A stretch of DNA of 64,000 bases. Origin: Leisingera sp. JC1 (lineage in GTDB: Bacteria; Pseudomonadota; Alphaproteobacteria; Rhodobacterales; Rhodobacteraceae). The position numbers and the translations under genes are program-made. Positions 40,245 to 49,545 of this stretch are shown here, piece after piece. The notes below the pieces were generated by a model, which saw only the letters and a program-made list of their open reading frames with translations, was not told the DNA's origin and did no database searches. How positions within the stretch are numbered: the first letter of the stretch is position 1; each line of letters starts with the position of its first letter. Where the stretch lies: positions 25,524-89,523 of the forward strand of contig NZ_LYUZ01000057.1 of assembly GCF_001679925.1 (NCBI RefSeq), given 5' to 3'.

Positions 40245-40481
40245 CTAGCGCTGGACGTATTTCTGCCAGAGCCAGATCAGCACCAGGGCGCCCAGCACCG
40301 CGCCTACGAAACCGGCCATGAAGCCCATCACCGCCAGCAGCGCACGCAGCACCATTCCGCCCACCAGCGCCCCGGCCATGCCGATGCAAACCGTGGTGAT
40401 GATATCCGTTTCGAGTTTCATCAGCCGGGTTGCCAGGAAACCAGCCGCAGCACCGATAATGATCAGGGCAATGATGGGCAT
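40245..40481 (-). CDS. GlsB/YeaQ/YmgE-family small membrane protein
   Basis: This is a 78-residue protein with about three hydrophobic helices and a Gly-rich pattern (IGAAAGFLATRLM, GMAGALVGGMVLR). This is the transglycosylase-associated GlsB/YeaQ/YmgE type, often stress-induced. The enzymatic name is misleading: no catalytic residues. It lies 12 bp after the fmt stop on the same strand. Confidence 0.85.
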   Translation of the reverse strand: MPIIALIIIGAAAGFLATRLMKLETDIITTVCIGMAGALVGGMVLRALLAVMGFMAGFVGAVLGALVLIWLWQKYVQR

Positions 40482-40493
40482 CAGACCCTCCGG

Positions 40494-41399
40494 TTACAGG
40501 CGGCTGCCCTTGGGAACCGGGAAGCCGCGCAGGAATACATCGGGATCCTGCGCGCTTTTGCCTGCCCGTTGCAAGCGCAACAGCTGCACCGCGCCCTCAC
40601 CGCACGCCACGGTCAGGCTGCCGTCCAGCACCTCCCCGGGCGCGCCCTGCCCCTCCGCCAGCCGTGACGCCAGCAGCTTGACCCGCTGGCCTTCGATCTC
40701 GCACCAGGCGCCAGGGAAGGGCGACAGCCCGCGGATCTTGCGGTCCACCTCCGCCGCCGGACACGTCCAGTCGATCTGCGCCTCTGCCTTGTCGATCTTT
40801 TCGGCATAAATGACACCATCTTCCGGCTGCACTTCCGGTGTCAGCTCCGGCAGGCAGCTCAAGGCTTCGGTGATCAGCGCTGCACCCATTTCTGACAGCC
40901 GGTCATGCAGCTGGGCTGTGGTTTCTTCCGTGCCGATGGCAGTAGCCTCGCGCAACAGCACCGGGCCCGTGTCCAGCCCCGTCTCCATCTGCATGATACA
41001 GACGCCAGTTTCCGCGTCGCCCGCCATGATCGCGCGGTGAATCGGCGCCGCACCGCGCCAGCGCGGCAACAGGCTCGCGTGGATGTTGAGGCAGCCATGC
41101 GCGGGTGCGTCCAGCACCGCCTGCGGCAGGATCAGGCCATAGGCCACGACCACCGCTACATCTGCGTTCAACGCGGCAAAGGCCTCCTGCTCCTCCGGGC
41201 CCTTCAGCGAGACCGGGTGGCGCACTTCCAGCCCCAGGGCCGCGGCGCGGGCGTGGACGGGTGTCGGCCTGTCCTTCTTGCCGCGGCCAGCAGGCCGGGG
41301 AGGCTGGCAGTAGACGGCAGCAATCTCGTGCCCGGCCTCCACCAGCGCGTCCAGCACCGGCACCGAGAAGTCAGGCGTTCCCATGAAGGTAATGCGCAT
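40494..41399 (-). CDS. fmt: Methionyl-tRNA formyltransferase
   Basis: Fmt formylates initiator Met-tRNA. The 301-residue enzyme begins [17 protein letters not shown]. It has the formyl-THF-binding site [21 protein letters not shown] with Asn-x-His-x-Ser-LLP and the tRNA-binding C-terminal domain. ATG 41399 has GGAGG six to seven bases upstream. Two peptide deformylase-like genes lie upstream on the same strand, matching the fmt-def link. Confidence 0.97.
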   Translation of the reverse strand: MRITFMGTPDFSVPVLDALVEAGHEIAAVYCQPPRPAGRGKKDRPTPVHARAAALGLEVRHPVSLKGPEEQEAFAALNADVAVVVAYGLILPQAVLDAPAHGCLNIHASLLPRWRGAAPIHRAIMAGDAETGVCIMQMETGLDTGPVLLREATAIGTEETTAQLHDRLSEMGAALITEALSCLPELTPEVQPEDGVIYAEKIDKAEAQIDWTCPAAEVDRKIRGLSPFPGAWCEIEGQRVKLLASRLAEGQGAPGEVLDGSLTVACGEGAVQLLRLQRAGKSAQDPDVFLRGFPVPKGSRL

Positions 41400-41410
41400 C
41401 AATGCCTCCG

Positions 41411-41432
41411 TAGGGTGGGCAATCTGCCCACC
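41411..41432. repeat. TAGGGTGGGCAATCTGCCCACC hairpin upstream of fmt
   Basis: GGTGGGCA (41414-41421) pairs with TGCCCACC (41425-41432) around ATC. Short hairpins with TAGGGTGGGC are a frequent dispersed palindrome in many bacteria. It lies in the short gap between fmt and the deformylase paralogue. Confidence 0.5.
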
Positions 41433-41511
41433 ATTCCCTGCCCCGGTTGCCGTGCAGCCTGCTGCCAGGGCGCGAACCGGACCGCAAGCGATCCGGGAAT
41501 AATATTCAGCC

Positions 41512-42009
41512 TCAGCCGTTCAGCTTCTTCGCCTTGCGGATCAGCATGTCGCGTTTCACCTTGCTGAGGCGGTCGAAATACATCCTGCCGTTCAGGTGGT
41601 CGATCTGGTGCTGGACTGAGGTCGCCTCGATGCCGACGAAATCCTTGCGGTCCACCGTGCCCTGCTCGTTGATGAAGCGGACCGTGACGGCACGCGGGCG
41701 TTTGATCTTGGCGGAAACGCCAGGCAGGTTCGGGCTGGCCTCGTCATGCTCGCGCAGCTCGACCGAGGCATGCAGGATCTCCGGGTTTGCCAGCTTCACC
41801 GCACGGCCGCGTTCGGTGGAGCCGTCCACCACCGCCAGCCGCAGCATCACGCCGATCTGGTTGGCGGCCAGGCCCACGCCGGGCATCGCCTCCATGGTGT
41901 CGACCATGTCGTTCCAGATTTCGCGGATCTCGTCGGTGATCTCTGTCACCTCATCAGCCTTGGTGCGCAGGCGCTTGTCGGGCCAGGGCAGGCAGGTGCG
42001 GACGGTCAT
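41512..42009 (-). CDS. Peptide deformylase-like protein, active site degenerate
   Basis: This is a 165-residue paralogue of the neighbouring deformylase. Motif 1 is well kept ([10 protein letters not shown], 44-53), but motif 2, normally EGCLS, reads EASPN with Ser92 at the metal-binding Cys position. Motif 3, normally HExxH, reads H134-Q-I-D-H138, so the catalytic Glu is Gln. These changes predict loss of the normal metal-dependent deformylase activity. The fold and the HLNG end are kept, so it may be a pseudoenzyme, for instance a partner of Def or a ribosome-exit binder. It lies between def and fmt. Confidence 0.85.
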   Translation of the reverse strand: MTVRTCLPWPDKRLRTKADEVTEITDEIREIWNDMVDTMEAMPGVGLAANQIGVMLRLAVVDGSTERGRAVKLANPEILHASVELREHDEASPNLPGVSAKIKRPRAVTVRFINEQGTVDRKDFVGIEATSVQHQIDHLNGRMYFDRLSKVKRDMLIRKAKKLNG

Positions 42010-42022
42010 GTCTGGTAATCCC

Positions 42023-42541
42023 TCAGGCGCGGGCGCGTTCGCGCTTCAGCTTCTGCATCTTGCGGGTGATCATCTGGCGCTTCAGCGGCTTCAGGTAATC
42101 GATGAACAGCTTGCCGTTCAGGTGGTCGATCTCATGCTGCACACAGGTCGCCCACAGCCCGTCAAAGGTCTCGGCTCTCGCATTGCCGTCGCGGTCCATC
42201 CATTCGACCTCCACCACCTTGGGGCGGGTCACCTCGGCATATTGATCCGGGATCGACAAGCAGCCTTCCTCATAAACATTGGTCTCGTCCGAAGAAGAAA
42301 TGATCTGAGGGTTGAACATCACCAGGGGGCGCGGCTCGCCGTCCTCTTCCTTGACGCAATCCAGCACGATCAGCCGCTGCAGGATACCGATCTGCGGCGC
42401 TGCCAGGCCGATGCCGGGCGCGGCGTACATGGTTTCCAGCATGTCATCCGCCAGCACGCGCAAGTCATCGCTCAGGTCCGGCACGGGCGCGCAAACCTTT
42501 TTCAGGCGGGGATCGGGATGGATCAGGATCGGTCGTTTCAT
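42023..42541 (-). CDS. def: Peptide deformylase
   Basis: Def removes the formyl group from nascent proteins. This protein has 172 residues with an intact active site: GIGLAAPQIG (43-52), EGCLS with Cys94, and the HExxH motif His136-Glu137-x2-His140. The metal would be Fe(II). I start at ATG 42541 (MKRPILIHPDPRL). ATGs at 42550 and 42562 are in frame, and no clear ribosome-binding site decides. The gene is 13 bp from the degenerate paralogue. Confidence 0.94.
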   Translation of the reverse strand: MKRPILIHPDPRLKKVCAPVPDLSDDLRVLADDMLETMYAAPGIGLAAPQIGILQRLIVLDCVKEEDGEPRPLVMFNPQIISSSDETNVYEEGCLSIPDQYAEVTRPKVVEVEWMDRDGNARAETFDGLWATCVQHEIDHLNGKLFIDYLKPLKRQMITRKMQKLKRERARA

Positions 42542-42640
42542 GTGCTTCATGTATGCGATCAGCCGCCCCATCGCAACGCCCCCCTTGCGCGTGCCGCCGC
42601 AACAGTTAGCTTCGCAGGCAATGATACGGGAGTTCACCAC

Positions 42641-43813
42641 ATGAATTTTGACAAACCCACCGACCGCCGCGGCACCCACAGCTCAAAATGGGACAAGATG
42701 GAGCAGCTGTTCGGCGTCTCCCCCGAGGACGGTCTGGCAATGTGGACGGCGGACTCCGACTATGAAACCGCACCCTGCGTGATCGAGGCCGTCAAAAAGG
42801 CCGCGGAGCATGGCGTGTTCGGCTATTCCTGGCAGCATCCCGAGTATCTGCAAGCGGTGCAATGGTGGATGAAGAACCGCCACAGCTGGGAGATTGAGAC
42901 CGATTGGATCCTGACATCCCAAGGTCTCGGCAACGCCATTGCGCTCTGCCTCGATGTCTGGAGCCAGCCCGGCGACGGTGTGGTGATCTTCTCGCCCGTC
43001 TACCATGAGTTTGCCCACAAGGTGAACAAATCAGGCCGCAAGGTGACCGAATGCCCGCTGGCACGGGACGGCGACACCTACAATCTGGACCTGGACGATG
43101 CGCAATCACGTCTGAACGGCACAGAGAAACTGCTGCTGTGGTGCTCCCCCCAGAACCCTTCGGGCCGGGTCTGGACGCCGGAGGAGCTGCGGGCAGTGGC
43201 GGAATTTGCCAAGCGCAACGGACTGGTCCTGGTCTCGGACGAAATCCACCACGATCTGGTCTACCCGGGCAGCACCTTTGTGCCGATGGACGTGGCCGCG
43301 CCCGAGGCGCGCGCTTGGACCGTGACCCTGACCGCGCCCTCCAAGACCTTCAACATCGCAGGCCAGCGCACCGGCAACATGATCATCCCCGATCCGGACC
43401 TGCGCGCGGCAATGCGGCACAAGCAGAACACGCTGGATTATGACCCCAGTGCCCTCGGCGTCGCGATGATCACCGCCGCCTATTCACCCGAAGGCGCCGA
43501 GTGGGTCGATGCCCAGATCGCGCATCTGGAGGGCAACCGGAAACTGTTCGACGAGACTGTGAACGCGCTGCCCGGTCTGAAGTCGCTGCCGCTGGCATCC
43601 ACTTACCTGGCCTGGGTCGATTTCTCCGGCACCGGCATGAGCCGCGAGGAATTCATCAAGCGGCTGCGTGAAGACGCCAGGATCGCCACCTCGCCCGGTG
43701 ACGGTTTCGGCACCGGCGGCGAATTCATGGAGCGTTTCAACCTGGCGACCCAGCGGTCGCGGGTGGAGGAAGCCTGCCGCCGTCTGACCGCAGCCTTCTC
43801 GGACCTGCAATAA
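42641..43813 (+). CDS. MalY/PatB-family PLP-dependent C-S lyase (cystathionine beta-lyase type)
   Basis: This is a fold-type I PLP enzyme of 390 residues. The PLP-binding lysine is in APSKTFNIAGQR. The family features WCSPQNPSGRVW and SDEIHHDLVYPG are clear. The PatB/MalY group cleaves cystathionine or other C-S bonds. The usual LPMWVADMDF start reads LAMWTADSDYE, a divergence worth noting. It is divergent from def and sits 2 bp from the L,D-transpeptidase gene. Confidence 0.9.
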   Translation: MNFDKPTDRRGTHSSKWDKMEQLFGVSPEDGLAMWTADSDYETAPCVIEAVKKAAEHGVFGYSWQHPEYLQAVQWWMKNRHSWEIETDWILTSQGLGNAIALCLDVWSQPGDGVVIFSPVYHEFAHKVNKSGRKVTECPLARDGDTYNLDLDDAQSRLNGTEKLLLWCSPQNPSGRVWTPEELRAVAEFAKRNGLVLVSDEIHHDLVYPGSTFVPMDVAAPEARAWTVTLTAPSKTFNIAGQRTGNMIIPDPDLRAAMRHKQNTLDYDPSALGVAMITAAYSPEGAEWVDAQIAHLEGNRKLFDETVNALPGLKSLPLASTYLAWVDFSGTGMSREEFIKRLREDARIATSPGDGFGTGGEFMERFNLATQRSRVEEACRRLTAAFSDLQ

Positions 43814-43815
43814 GC

Positions 43816-44346
43816 ATGAAGCGCCTGCTGCGCCTCCTTGCGCTGGTTGTTCTGACCGGCGCCTCCTGGATGGCCTGGCAAGCCTTTGCCCCGCGTCCTG
43901 CGCCGCCGCCGCAATCCGCGGCGGTGGACCGGATAGACCGCATCCTGATCGAGAAATCCGCCCGCCGCCTGACTGCCAGCCGGAATGGCGAGACAGTGCT
44001 GGAGTTCCCTATCGCGCTTGGCTTTACCCCCGACGGCGACAAACAGCAGGAGGGCGACGGCAAAACGCCGGAGGGTGTCTTCCGCATCGACCGGCGCAAT
44101 CCGGACAGCGCCTATCACCTATCCCTCGGGATCGACTATCCGCAGCCCGAGGACCGCATCCGCGCGCGAGCCGCAGGTGTCAGCCCGGGCGGCGATATCT
44201 TCATCCACGGGCAGCCGAATGCGGTGGGCAATCTTGTCACCCTGCCCGGCGACTGGACCGCCGGATGCATCGCTGTCAGCAACGAACAGATGGAAACGCT
44301 CTGGCGCCTGGCAGAGATCGGAACCGAGGTTGAAATCCGCCCCTGA
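43816..44346 (+). CDS. L,D-transpeptidase (YkuD family)
   Basis: This is an envelope enzyme of 176 residues with an N-terminal signal/anchor (about 6-23). The YkuD catalytic motif is intact: His131 in FIHGQP and the nucleophile Cys151 in TAGCIAVSN. Such enzymes make 3-3 crosslinks in peptidoglycan or attach proteins to it. It starts 2 bp after the C-S lyase stop, so they are co-transcribed despite unrelated functions. Confidence 0.92.
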   Translation: MKRLLRLLALVVLTGASWMAWQAFAPRPAPPPQSAAVDRIDRILIEKSARRLTASRNGETVLEFPIALGFTPDGDKQQEGDGKTPEGVFRIDRRNPDSAYHLSLGIDYPQPEDRIRARAAGVSPGGDIFIHGQPNAVGNLVTLPGDWTAGCIAVSNEQMETLWRLAEIGTEVEIRP

Positions 44347-44355
44347 CCCCGCGGC

Positions 44356-44724
44356 TCAGATCTTGCCCTGCGACTGGTCGAAGGGGATGAGCCCCGCAGG
44401 CCCGTCCGGCGACTTGTAGAAATCCACCGGCGCCTTGTCGGCGGCAGGGGTGGAGCGCTTGAACTCATAGCGCATCTCGCCGCCCTCTTCCTCGCCAGCC
44501 ACGATCAGGCATTGCGAGACATGGCGGGCGCCATCATAGATATCGACCAGCCCGCGCAGCATCGGCGCAGTCTCCGCCTCAACCGAGAACCCTGTCTTCC
44601 ACAGCCGCAGCACCGGATAGAGCTCATTGTCCGCCATCACCCGCAAACGGCTCTTGCGCCGCATCCCCTGCAGGCGGGCGGTGTCCAGCGCTTCCTGCAC
44701 GGCTTTGGGTACGTAGGTGTTCAT
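44356..44724 (-). CDS. Conserved hypothetical protein
   Basis: This is a 122-residue soluble protein, basic at the N-terminus (ARLQGMRRKSRLRVM), then a mixed alpha/beta pattern. There are no motifs I recognise; no signal peptide or membrane segment. Composition and codon use resemble the neighbours, so it is likely a real roseobacter gene. It is convergent with the transpeptidase gene, 9 bp apart. Confidence 0.7.
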   Translation of the reverse strand: MNTYVPKAVQEALDTARLQGMRRKSRLRVMADNELYPVLRLWKTGFSVEAETAPMLRGLVDIYDGARHVSQCLIVAGEEEGGEMRYEFKRSTPAADKAPVDFYKSPDGPAGLIPFDQSQGKI

Positions 44725-44938
44725 GGCAGCGGCCTTCCAGATGCTTGGGTTTACACGGGTCCTTCTTTCAACGGTGCGTCACAAATATATAAAATCAAGT
44801 GAACATTTTCGAAAATTTGACGGCCGCGCAATTTTGTTGCTCCTGTGCAGGGGTGCAGAAGGCCTGCGCGCTGGCTTGCATAGGCGCACGCCCCTTGCCC
44901 GCATATGTTTGCCAAGCAAAGCAGCAGGAGCAGACGCG
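44725..44938. promoter_or_regulatory. AT-rich divergent region upstream of the glutathionyl-hydroquinone reductase gene
   Basis: This 214-bp gap has an unusually AT-rich middle (44779-44835) with TATATAAAA and the palindrome TTTTCGAAAA. It probably carries both divergent promoters. No clear -35/-10 pair was assigned. Confidence 0.4.
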
Positions 44939-45913
44939 ATGGGCCTTTTGATCGACGGGAAATGGCACGACCAGTGGTATGATACCAAATCCACCGGCGG
45001 CGCCTTCAAGCGCAGCGAATCGCAGTTCCGCAACTGGGTCACTGCCGACGGCAGCGCAGGCCCGTCGGGCAAGGGCGGCTTCGCGGCCGAAAGCGGGCGC
45101 TATCACCTTTATGTCTCGCTGGCCTGCCCCTGGGCCCACCGCACCTTGATCTTCCGCCAGCTGAAGGGGCTGGCAGAGCATATTTCTGTCTCCGTCGTGC
45201 ATCCCGACATGCTGGGGGAAGGCTGGACCTTTGAAACTGACGAACATGGCGCCACCGGCGATGATCTGTTCGGCAGTTCGCACATGCATAAGGTCTATAC
45301 ACGTGCCGATGCGGAATATACCGGCCGGGTGACGGTGCCGGTGCTGTGGGACAAGGCGCAGAGCACCATCGTCTCCAACGAAAGCGCCGAGATCATCCGC
45401 ATGTTCAATTCGGCCTTTGACGGGATCACCGGCAACAGCGATGACTATTGGCCGGAAGAGCTGCGCGAGCCGATTGAGGCCGTGAACGCCCGCGTCTACA
45501 GCACCATCAACAATGGCGTTTACAAATGCGGGTTCGCAACCTCGCAGCAGGCCTATGATGAGGCTGTCGCACCGCTTTTCGAGAGCCTGGGCTGGCTGGA
45601 AGACCTGCTGTCGCAGCACCGTTACCTGCTTGGCCAGCGCATCACCGAGGCCGACTGGCGGCTGTTCACAACGCTGCTGCGTTTCGATCCGGTCTACCAC
45701 ACACACTTCAAGTGCAACCGCAAACGGCTGATGGATTACCCGAACCTCTGGGCCTACACCCGCGAGCTGTACCAGTGGCCGGGGGTGGCCGGGACCGTTG
45801 GCATGCAGCACATCGTGCGCCACTATTATTACAGCCATGACACCATCAATCCGCACCGGATCATCCCCGCCAACCCTGAGATCAACTGGCAGGAACCGCA
45901 CGGGCGCGGCTGA
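44939..45913 (+). CDS. Glutathionyl-hydroquinone reductase (Xi-class GST, YqjG type)
   Basis: This 324-residue enzyme reduces S-glutathionyl-hydroquinones and protects against quinones. It has the Xi-class signature: the catalytic Cys63 in SLACPWAHRTL, the long central loop, and the C-terminal helical domain with YHTHFKCN. ATG 44939 was chosen over the open frame to 44717 on the basis of homologous N-termini and a preceding GCAGGAG. Confidence 0.93.
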   Translation: MGLLIDGKWHDQWYDTKSTGGAFKRSESQFRNWVTADGSAGPSGKGGFAAESGRYHLYVSLACPWAHRTLIFRQLKGLAEHISVSVVHPDMLGEGWTFETDEHGATGDDLFGSSHMHKVYTRADAEYTGRVTVPVLWDKAQSTIVSNESAEIIRMFNSAFDGITGNSDDYWPEELREPIEAVNARVYSTINNGVYKCGFATSQQAYDEAVAPLFESLGWLEDLLSQHRYLLGQRITEADWRLFTTLLRFDPVYHTHFKCNRKRLMDYPNLWAYTRELYQWPGVAGTVGMQHIVRHYYYSHDTINPHRIIPANPEINWQEPHGRG

Positions 45914-45945
45914 CTCACGCGTTTGCGTTTGCCCCGCTGTAAATA

Positions 45946-46030
45946 GGGAGTTCACGCCCCGCGCAGCATAGGTTAATACGCGCAGTGTCTCAGATGGCAG
46001 CCGGCAGTGGCCGGTGTGAACTCTCACCGG
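45946..46030 (+). promoter_or_regulatory. Structured leader of cobC with long-range helix and competing hairpin
   Basis: GGGAGTTCACGCC (45946-45958) can pair with GGTGTGAACTCTC (46013-46025), a 13-bp helix with two G-U pairs. A competing hairpin, CCGGTG (46011-46016) with CACCGG (46025-46030), shares bases with it and lies just before the cobC start. An internal CGCG repeat pair is also possible. The arrangement suggests a switching leader or a pair of protein-binding inverted repeats. No B12 box of the classical cobalamin riboswitch is visible. Confidence 0.45.
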
Positions 46031-46041
46031 TGGCGACCGCG

Positions 46042-47004
46042 ATGCATGACCTCTCTCACGACCCCGCAACACAGCCCCGCGACCATGGCGGCAACCTGAG
46101 CGCAGCCATCGCCGAATTCGGCGGCAGCCGCGACGGCTGGATCGACCTGTCCACCGGCATCAACCCGCACCCCTACCCGCTGCCCCAGTTCAGTGCCGGC
46201 GATTGGGGGGCGCTGCCGGATGCGGATGCGCTGGCCGGTCTGGAGCAGGCCGCCCGCAGCTTCTGGAACATCCCAGAGGAAACCGCTGTTTTGGCGGCCC
46301 CCGGCGCATCTGCGCTGATTGCTGCGCTGCCCGCACTTGCCGAGCCGCGCTGGGTGCAGATCACCAAGCCCACCTACAACGAACACGCCGCCGCCTTTGA
46401 GGCCCGCGGCTGGATTGTCCGGGTGCATGGGCCTGCCGAGGCCAAGGTGGCGGTGCATCCCAACAACCCGGATGGCCGCATGTGGCGCGAGGACGAGCTT
46501 ACCGCACCGCTGACGATCATCGACGAAAGCTTCTGCGATGTGTGCCCGGGCGAAAGCCTGATCCGCATGGCCGCCCGCCCCGGCGTGATCGTGCTGAAGA
46601 GCTTTGGCAAATTCTGGGGCCTGGCCGGTATGCGGCTGGGCTTTGCCATCGGCGACCCCAAGCTGATCGCGCAGCTGGCCACTTGGCAGGGTCCCTGGGC
46701 GGTCTCCGGCCCGGCGCTGCGCACCGGTGCGCAGGCCTTGCAGGACCACACCTGGGCCGAGGCGACCCGCACCCGGCTGCGGCAGGACGCAGCCCGGCTG
46801 GACGAACTGGTGCTCGCCAATGGGGCCAGCCTGGCCGGCGGCACCGATCTGTTCCGGCTTTACAACGTGGATGATGCTGCTGCCTGGCAGCAAAAGCTGG
46901 CCCGCGCCCATATCTGGAGCCGCATCTTCCCCTATTCCAAGACTTTCCTGCGCCTTGGGCTGCCGCCAGCGGACGGCTGGGACCGGTTGGAGGCCGCGCT
47001 GTGA
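46042..47004 (+). CDS. cobC: L-Threonine-O-3-phosphate decarboxylase (CobC)
   Basis: This PLP enzyme decarboxylates threonine phosphate to (R)-1-amino-2-propanol phosphate for the cobalamin nucleotide loop. The 320-residue protein has the PLP lysine in [12 protein letters not shown] and the family start [15 protein letters not shown]. It is aminotransferase-like and lies beside cobD, which fixes the pathway. I start at ATG 46042; GTG 45985 or ATG 45994 would extend it into the structured leader. Confidence 0.92.
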   Translation: MHDLSHDPATQPRDHGGNLSAAIAEFGGSRDGWIDLSTGINPHPYPLPQFSAGDWGALPDADALAGLEQAARSFWNIPEETAVLAAPGASALIAALPALAEPRWVQITKPTYNEHAAAFEARGWIVRVHGPAEAKVAVHPNNPDGRMWREDELTAPLTIIDESFCDVCPGESLIRMAARPGVIVLKSFGKFWGLAGMRLGFAIGDPKLIAQLATWQGPWAVSGPALRTGAQALQDHTWAEATRTRLRQDAARLDELVLANGASLAGGTDLFRLYNVDDAAAWQQKLARAHIWSRIFPYSKTFLRLGLPPADGWDRLEAAL

Positions 47005-47912
47005 GCACCGCAGGCATGCTTGCCCTTGCCCTGCTGCTGGACGCCGTCTTTGGCGAGCCGAAATGGCTGTGGTCGCGCGTACCTCACCCAGCGGTGCTGA
47101 TGGGCAGGATGGTCGGTTTCCTCGACCGCCAGCTCAACACCGGCCCCAGCCGCCGCGCCAAAGGCGTGCTGGCGGCAGCGGCCCTGGTTCTGACAGGCTT
47201 TTTAGCGGGCAAGCTGCTGGCCCTGCCCGGGACACTGATCGAAATTCTGGTGGCGGCCGCCCTGATCGCCCAGCGGTCCCTGACCGAACATGTTGCCGCG
47301 GTTGCCAAGGGCCTGCTCAGCAGCCTGGAGGAGGGCCGCCAGGCCGTGGCAATGATCGTCAGCCGCGACACCGGCGCGATGACCGCACCGCAGGCCGCGC
47401 GCTCCGCCATCGAAAGCGGTGCGGAGAACCTGTCGGACGGCGTCATTGCGCCTGCCTTCTGGTTTCTGATCGCCGGGCTGCCGGGGCTGATCATCTACAA
47501 GATGATCAACACCGCCGACAGCATGATTGGCTACCGCAACGAGCGTTACGCAGACTTCGGCTGGGCCTCTGCCCGGCTGGATGATCTGCTGAACCTGATC
47601 CCGGCCCGGCTGACCGGATTGCTGATCGCCGCCGCCGGCGGCCAGTTGCGCCACTGGCGCGCCATTGCCGGGGATGCGCGCAAGCACCGCTCGCCCAACG
47701 CGGGCTGGCCCGAGGCTGCAATGGCCCGGGCGCTCGACACCTCGCTGGCAGGCCCACGCTCCTATGATGGCGAAATGCGCGATTTCGCCTGGGTGCACGC
47801 CAAGGGCACCAAGAGCGCCAGCGCCGAAACCATCACCCGTTCCGTTGCGCTCCTTTGGCAAACCTGGGCGCTTGCGCTGGCCCTGGCGGTTGCCATTGCC
47901 GTGGTTTTCTAG
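47001..47912 (+). CDS. cobD: Adenosylcobinamide-phosphate synthase (CbiB/CobD)
   Basis: This 303-residue membrane protein joins adenosylcobyric acid to the aminopropanol (phosphate) made via CobC. The CbiB features are visible: [25 protein letters not shown] at the start, the loop [19 protein letters not shown], and [12 protein letters not shown] 47001 overlaps the cobC stop by 4 bp (GTGA), so translation is coupled. No other corrin-ring genes are in the window. Confidence 0.94.
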   Translation: MSTAGMLALALLLDAVFGEPKWLWSRVPHPAVLMGRMVGFLDRQLNTGPSRRAKGVLAAAALVLTGFLAGKLLALPGTLIEILVAAALIAQRSLTEHVAAVAKGLLSSLEEGRQAVAMIVSRDTGAMTAPQAARSAIESGAENLSDGVIAPAFWFLIAGLPGLIIYKMINTADSMIGYRNERYADFGWASARLDDLLNLIPARLTGLLIAAAGGQLRHWRAIAGDARKHRSPNAGWPEAAMARALDTSLAGPRSYDGEMRDFAWVHAKGTKSASAETITRSVALLWQTWALALALAVAIAVVF

Positions 47913-47958
47913 CACATAAGACCCTGTGGGAGCGGTAAGACCAAGGAGCGCCAGAACC

Positions 47959-49128
47959 ATGCGCCTATTGCCCTTTGTCCTCGCAGCGGCCCTGCTGCCT
48001 GCTGCAGCGTCGGCCCAGTGCGGCGGCGGTTTTCAGAATTTCGTGAAACTGATGAAGGAAGAGGCTGTTCAGGCCGGCTATGACACCGCGACGGTCAATG
48101 CCTTCTTTGCCGGCACCCGCCAGGACACCCGCGTGCTCAAGGCCGACCGCGGCCAGGGTGTGTTCCAGAAACCCTTTATCGATTTTTCCCGCCGCCTGAT
48201 CTCGCAGAACCGGCTGAAAACCGGCCGCCAGATGGCACAGAAACACGACGCCACCTTCCAGCGGATCGAAAGCACCTATGGTATCGACCGCGGCGTTCTG
48301 CTGGCCTTCTGGGCGTTTGAGACCGACTACGGCGGCTATCAGGGCGATTTCAACACCCGCGACGCGCTGATCACCTTGGCCCATGATTGCCGCCGCCCGG
48401 AACTGTTCCGCCCGCAGGTGTTTGCCGCGCTGGAGCTGTTCAAACAGGGCAACTTCGACCCGAAACGCACAACCGGAGCCTGGGCCGGTGAGATCGGCAT
48501 GGTGCAGATGCTGCCCGGCGACATCCTGCAGCATGGCGTCGATGCTGATGGTGACGGCAAGGTCAGCCTGAAGTCCTCGGCTCCTGATGCGCTGATGTCC
48601 GGCGCGCGGATGCTGTCGCAACTGGGATGGCAACCGGGCCAGCCCTGGCTGCAGGAAGTCACAATCCCTGAAGACCTGGACCTGTCCCTCAGCGGCACCG
48701 CCCAGAAGAAATCCGTGGCGCAGTGGCGCAAGCTAGGCGTTTCCGCCCGTGACGGAAAACTGCCGGACCCTGCGATGCGCGCCTCGCTGCTGCTGCCGCA
48801 AGGTCACAAGGGGCCCGCCTTCCTCGCCTATCCAAACTTCGATGTCTATTTCGAGTGGAACCAGAGCTTCACCTATGTGCTGACCGCCGCCTATTTTGCC
48901 AACCGGCTGCAGGGCGCTGACGTCTACGCAGCAGGCAAGCCCGATGGCGGACTGACAGGCACCCAGATGAAGCAGCTGCAGCAGAAACTGCAGGCCCGCG
49001 GCCACAACGTGGGTGACATCGACGGAATCCTTGGCGCCCGCACCCGGGTCGCGGTCCAGAAAGAACAGCAGCGTCTCGGCCTGCCCGCCGACGCCTGGCC
49101 CACGCCGACGCTGCTGAAAAAGCTCTAA
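47959..49128 (+). CDS. Lytic murein transglycosylase (MltB/SLT_2 type) with peptidoglycan-binding domain
   Basis: This 389-residue periplasmic enzyme cleaves peptidoglycan with 1,6-anhydro product formation. It has a signal peptide of about 19 residues, catalytic Glu121 in FWAFETDYGG, and the MltB motif GEIGMVQMLPGD. A C-terminal peptidoglycan-binding helix bundle (about 330-389) is visible. ATG 47959 has AAGGAG ten bases upstream. Confidence 0.93.
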   Translation: MRLLPFVLAAALLPAAASAQCGGGFQNFVKLMKEEAVQAGYDTATVNAFFAGTRQDTRVLKADRGQGVFQKPFIDFSRRLISQNRLKTGRQMAQKHDATFQRIESTYGIDRGVLLAFWAFETDYGGYQGDFNTRDALITLAHDCRRPELFRPQVFAALELFKQGNFDPKRTTGAWAGEIGMVQMLPGDILQHGVDADGDGKVSLKSSAPDALMSGARMLSQLGWQPGQPWLQEVTIPEDLDLSLSGTAQKKSVAQWRKLGVSARDGKLPDPAMRASLLLPQGHKGPAFLAYPNFDVYFEWNQSFTYVLTAAYFANRLQGADVYAAGKPDGGLTGTQMKQLQQKLQARGHNVGDIDGILGARTRVAVQKEQQRLGLPADAWPTPTLLKKL

Positions 49129-49129
49129 T

Positions 49130-49486
49130 CTAACGCACGGGGAACCGTTCGCCCTGCCGGGTAATCAGGATGACCCGGCCGCTGTTGCGCACATAGAGAT
49201 CGCAGCGGCTGAAGCCATTGGTGAAGTCCACGCAGATACTGCCATCACCGGCAATCCGGTAAGTGCCCCAAGCGGTGCCGCCGCCATTTTCAGCGGAATA
49301 AGTATAGGCATAGGCCCCGCCGCTGCTGTATTGCGACTCGCCGCCGTCGAAAAACCGGAACGACTGGCCCGGCAGAGCCTCCAGCTCCGCCTGCGCGAAA
49401 GGCGTGTCGCCGGGACGCAGCTGCCAGCTGTCAGCCACCGCGCTGCCTGCCGTCAGGCAAAGGAAAAGGGGCATGATCCAATTCAT
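49130..49486 (-). CDS. Secreted hypothetical protein
   Basis: This is a 118-residue protein with a signal peptide of about 18 residues (MNWIMPLFLCLTAGSAVA). The mature part is Tyr- and Gly-rich with two Cys (ICVDF, RCDLY) that could form one disulfide. No domain I recognise. It is convergent with the transglycosylase gene, 1 bp apart. Confidence 0.75.
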   Translation of the reverse strand: MNWIMPLFLCLTAGSAVADSWQLRPGDTPFAQAELEALPGQSFRFFDGGESQYSSGGAYAYTYSAENGGGTAWGTYRIAGDGSICVDFTNGFSRCDLYVRNSGRVILITRQGERFPVR

Positions 49487-49545
49487 GCCCCCACCCTAAC
49501 GATTGATCTTGCAGCCGGTTGTCACGATGCGGTGACAACCGGGCC

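Noticed and set aside
45914-46041. Classical adenosylcobalamin riboswitch upstream of cobC
   Set aside because: No B12 box and the region is shorter than the usual 200 nt. Kept only as an unassigned structured leader.
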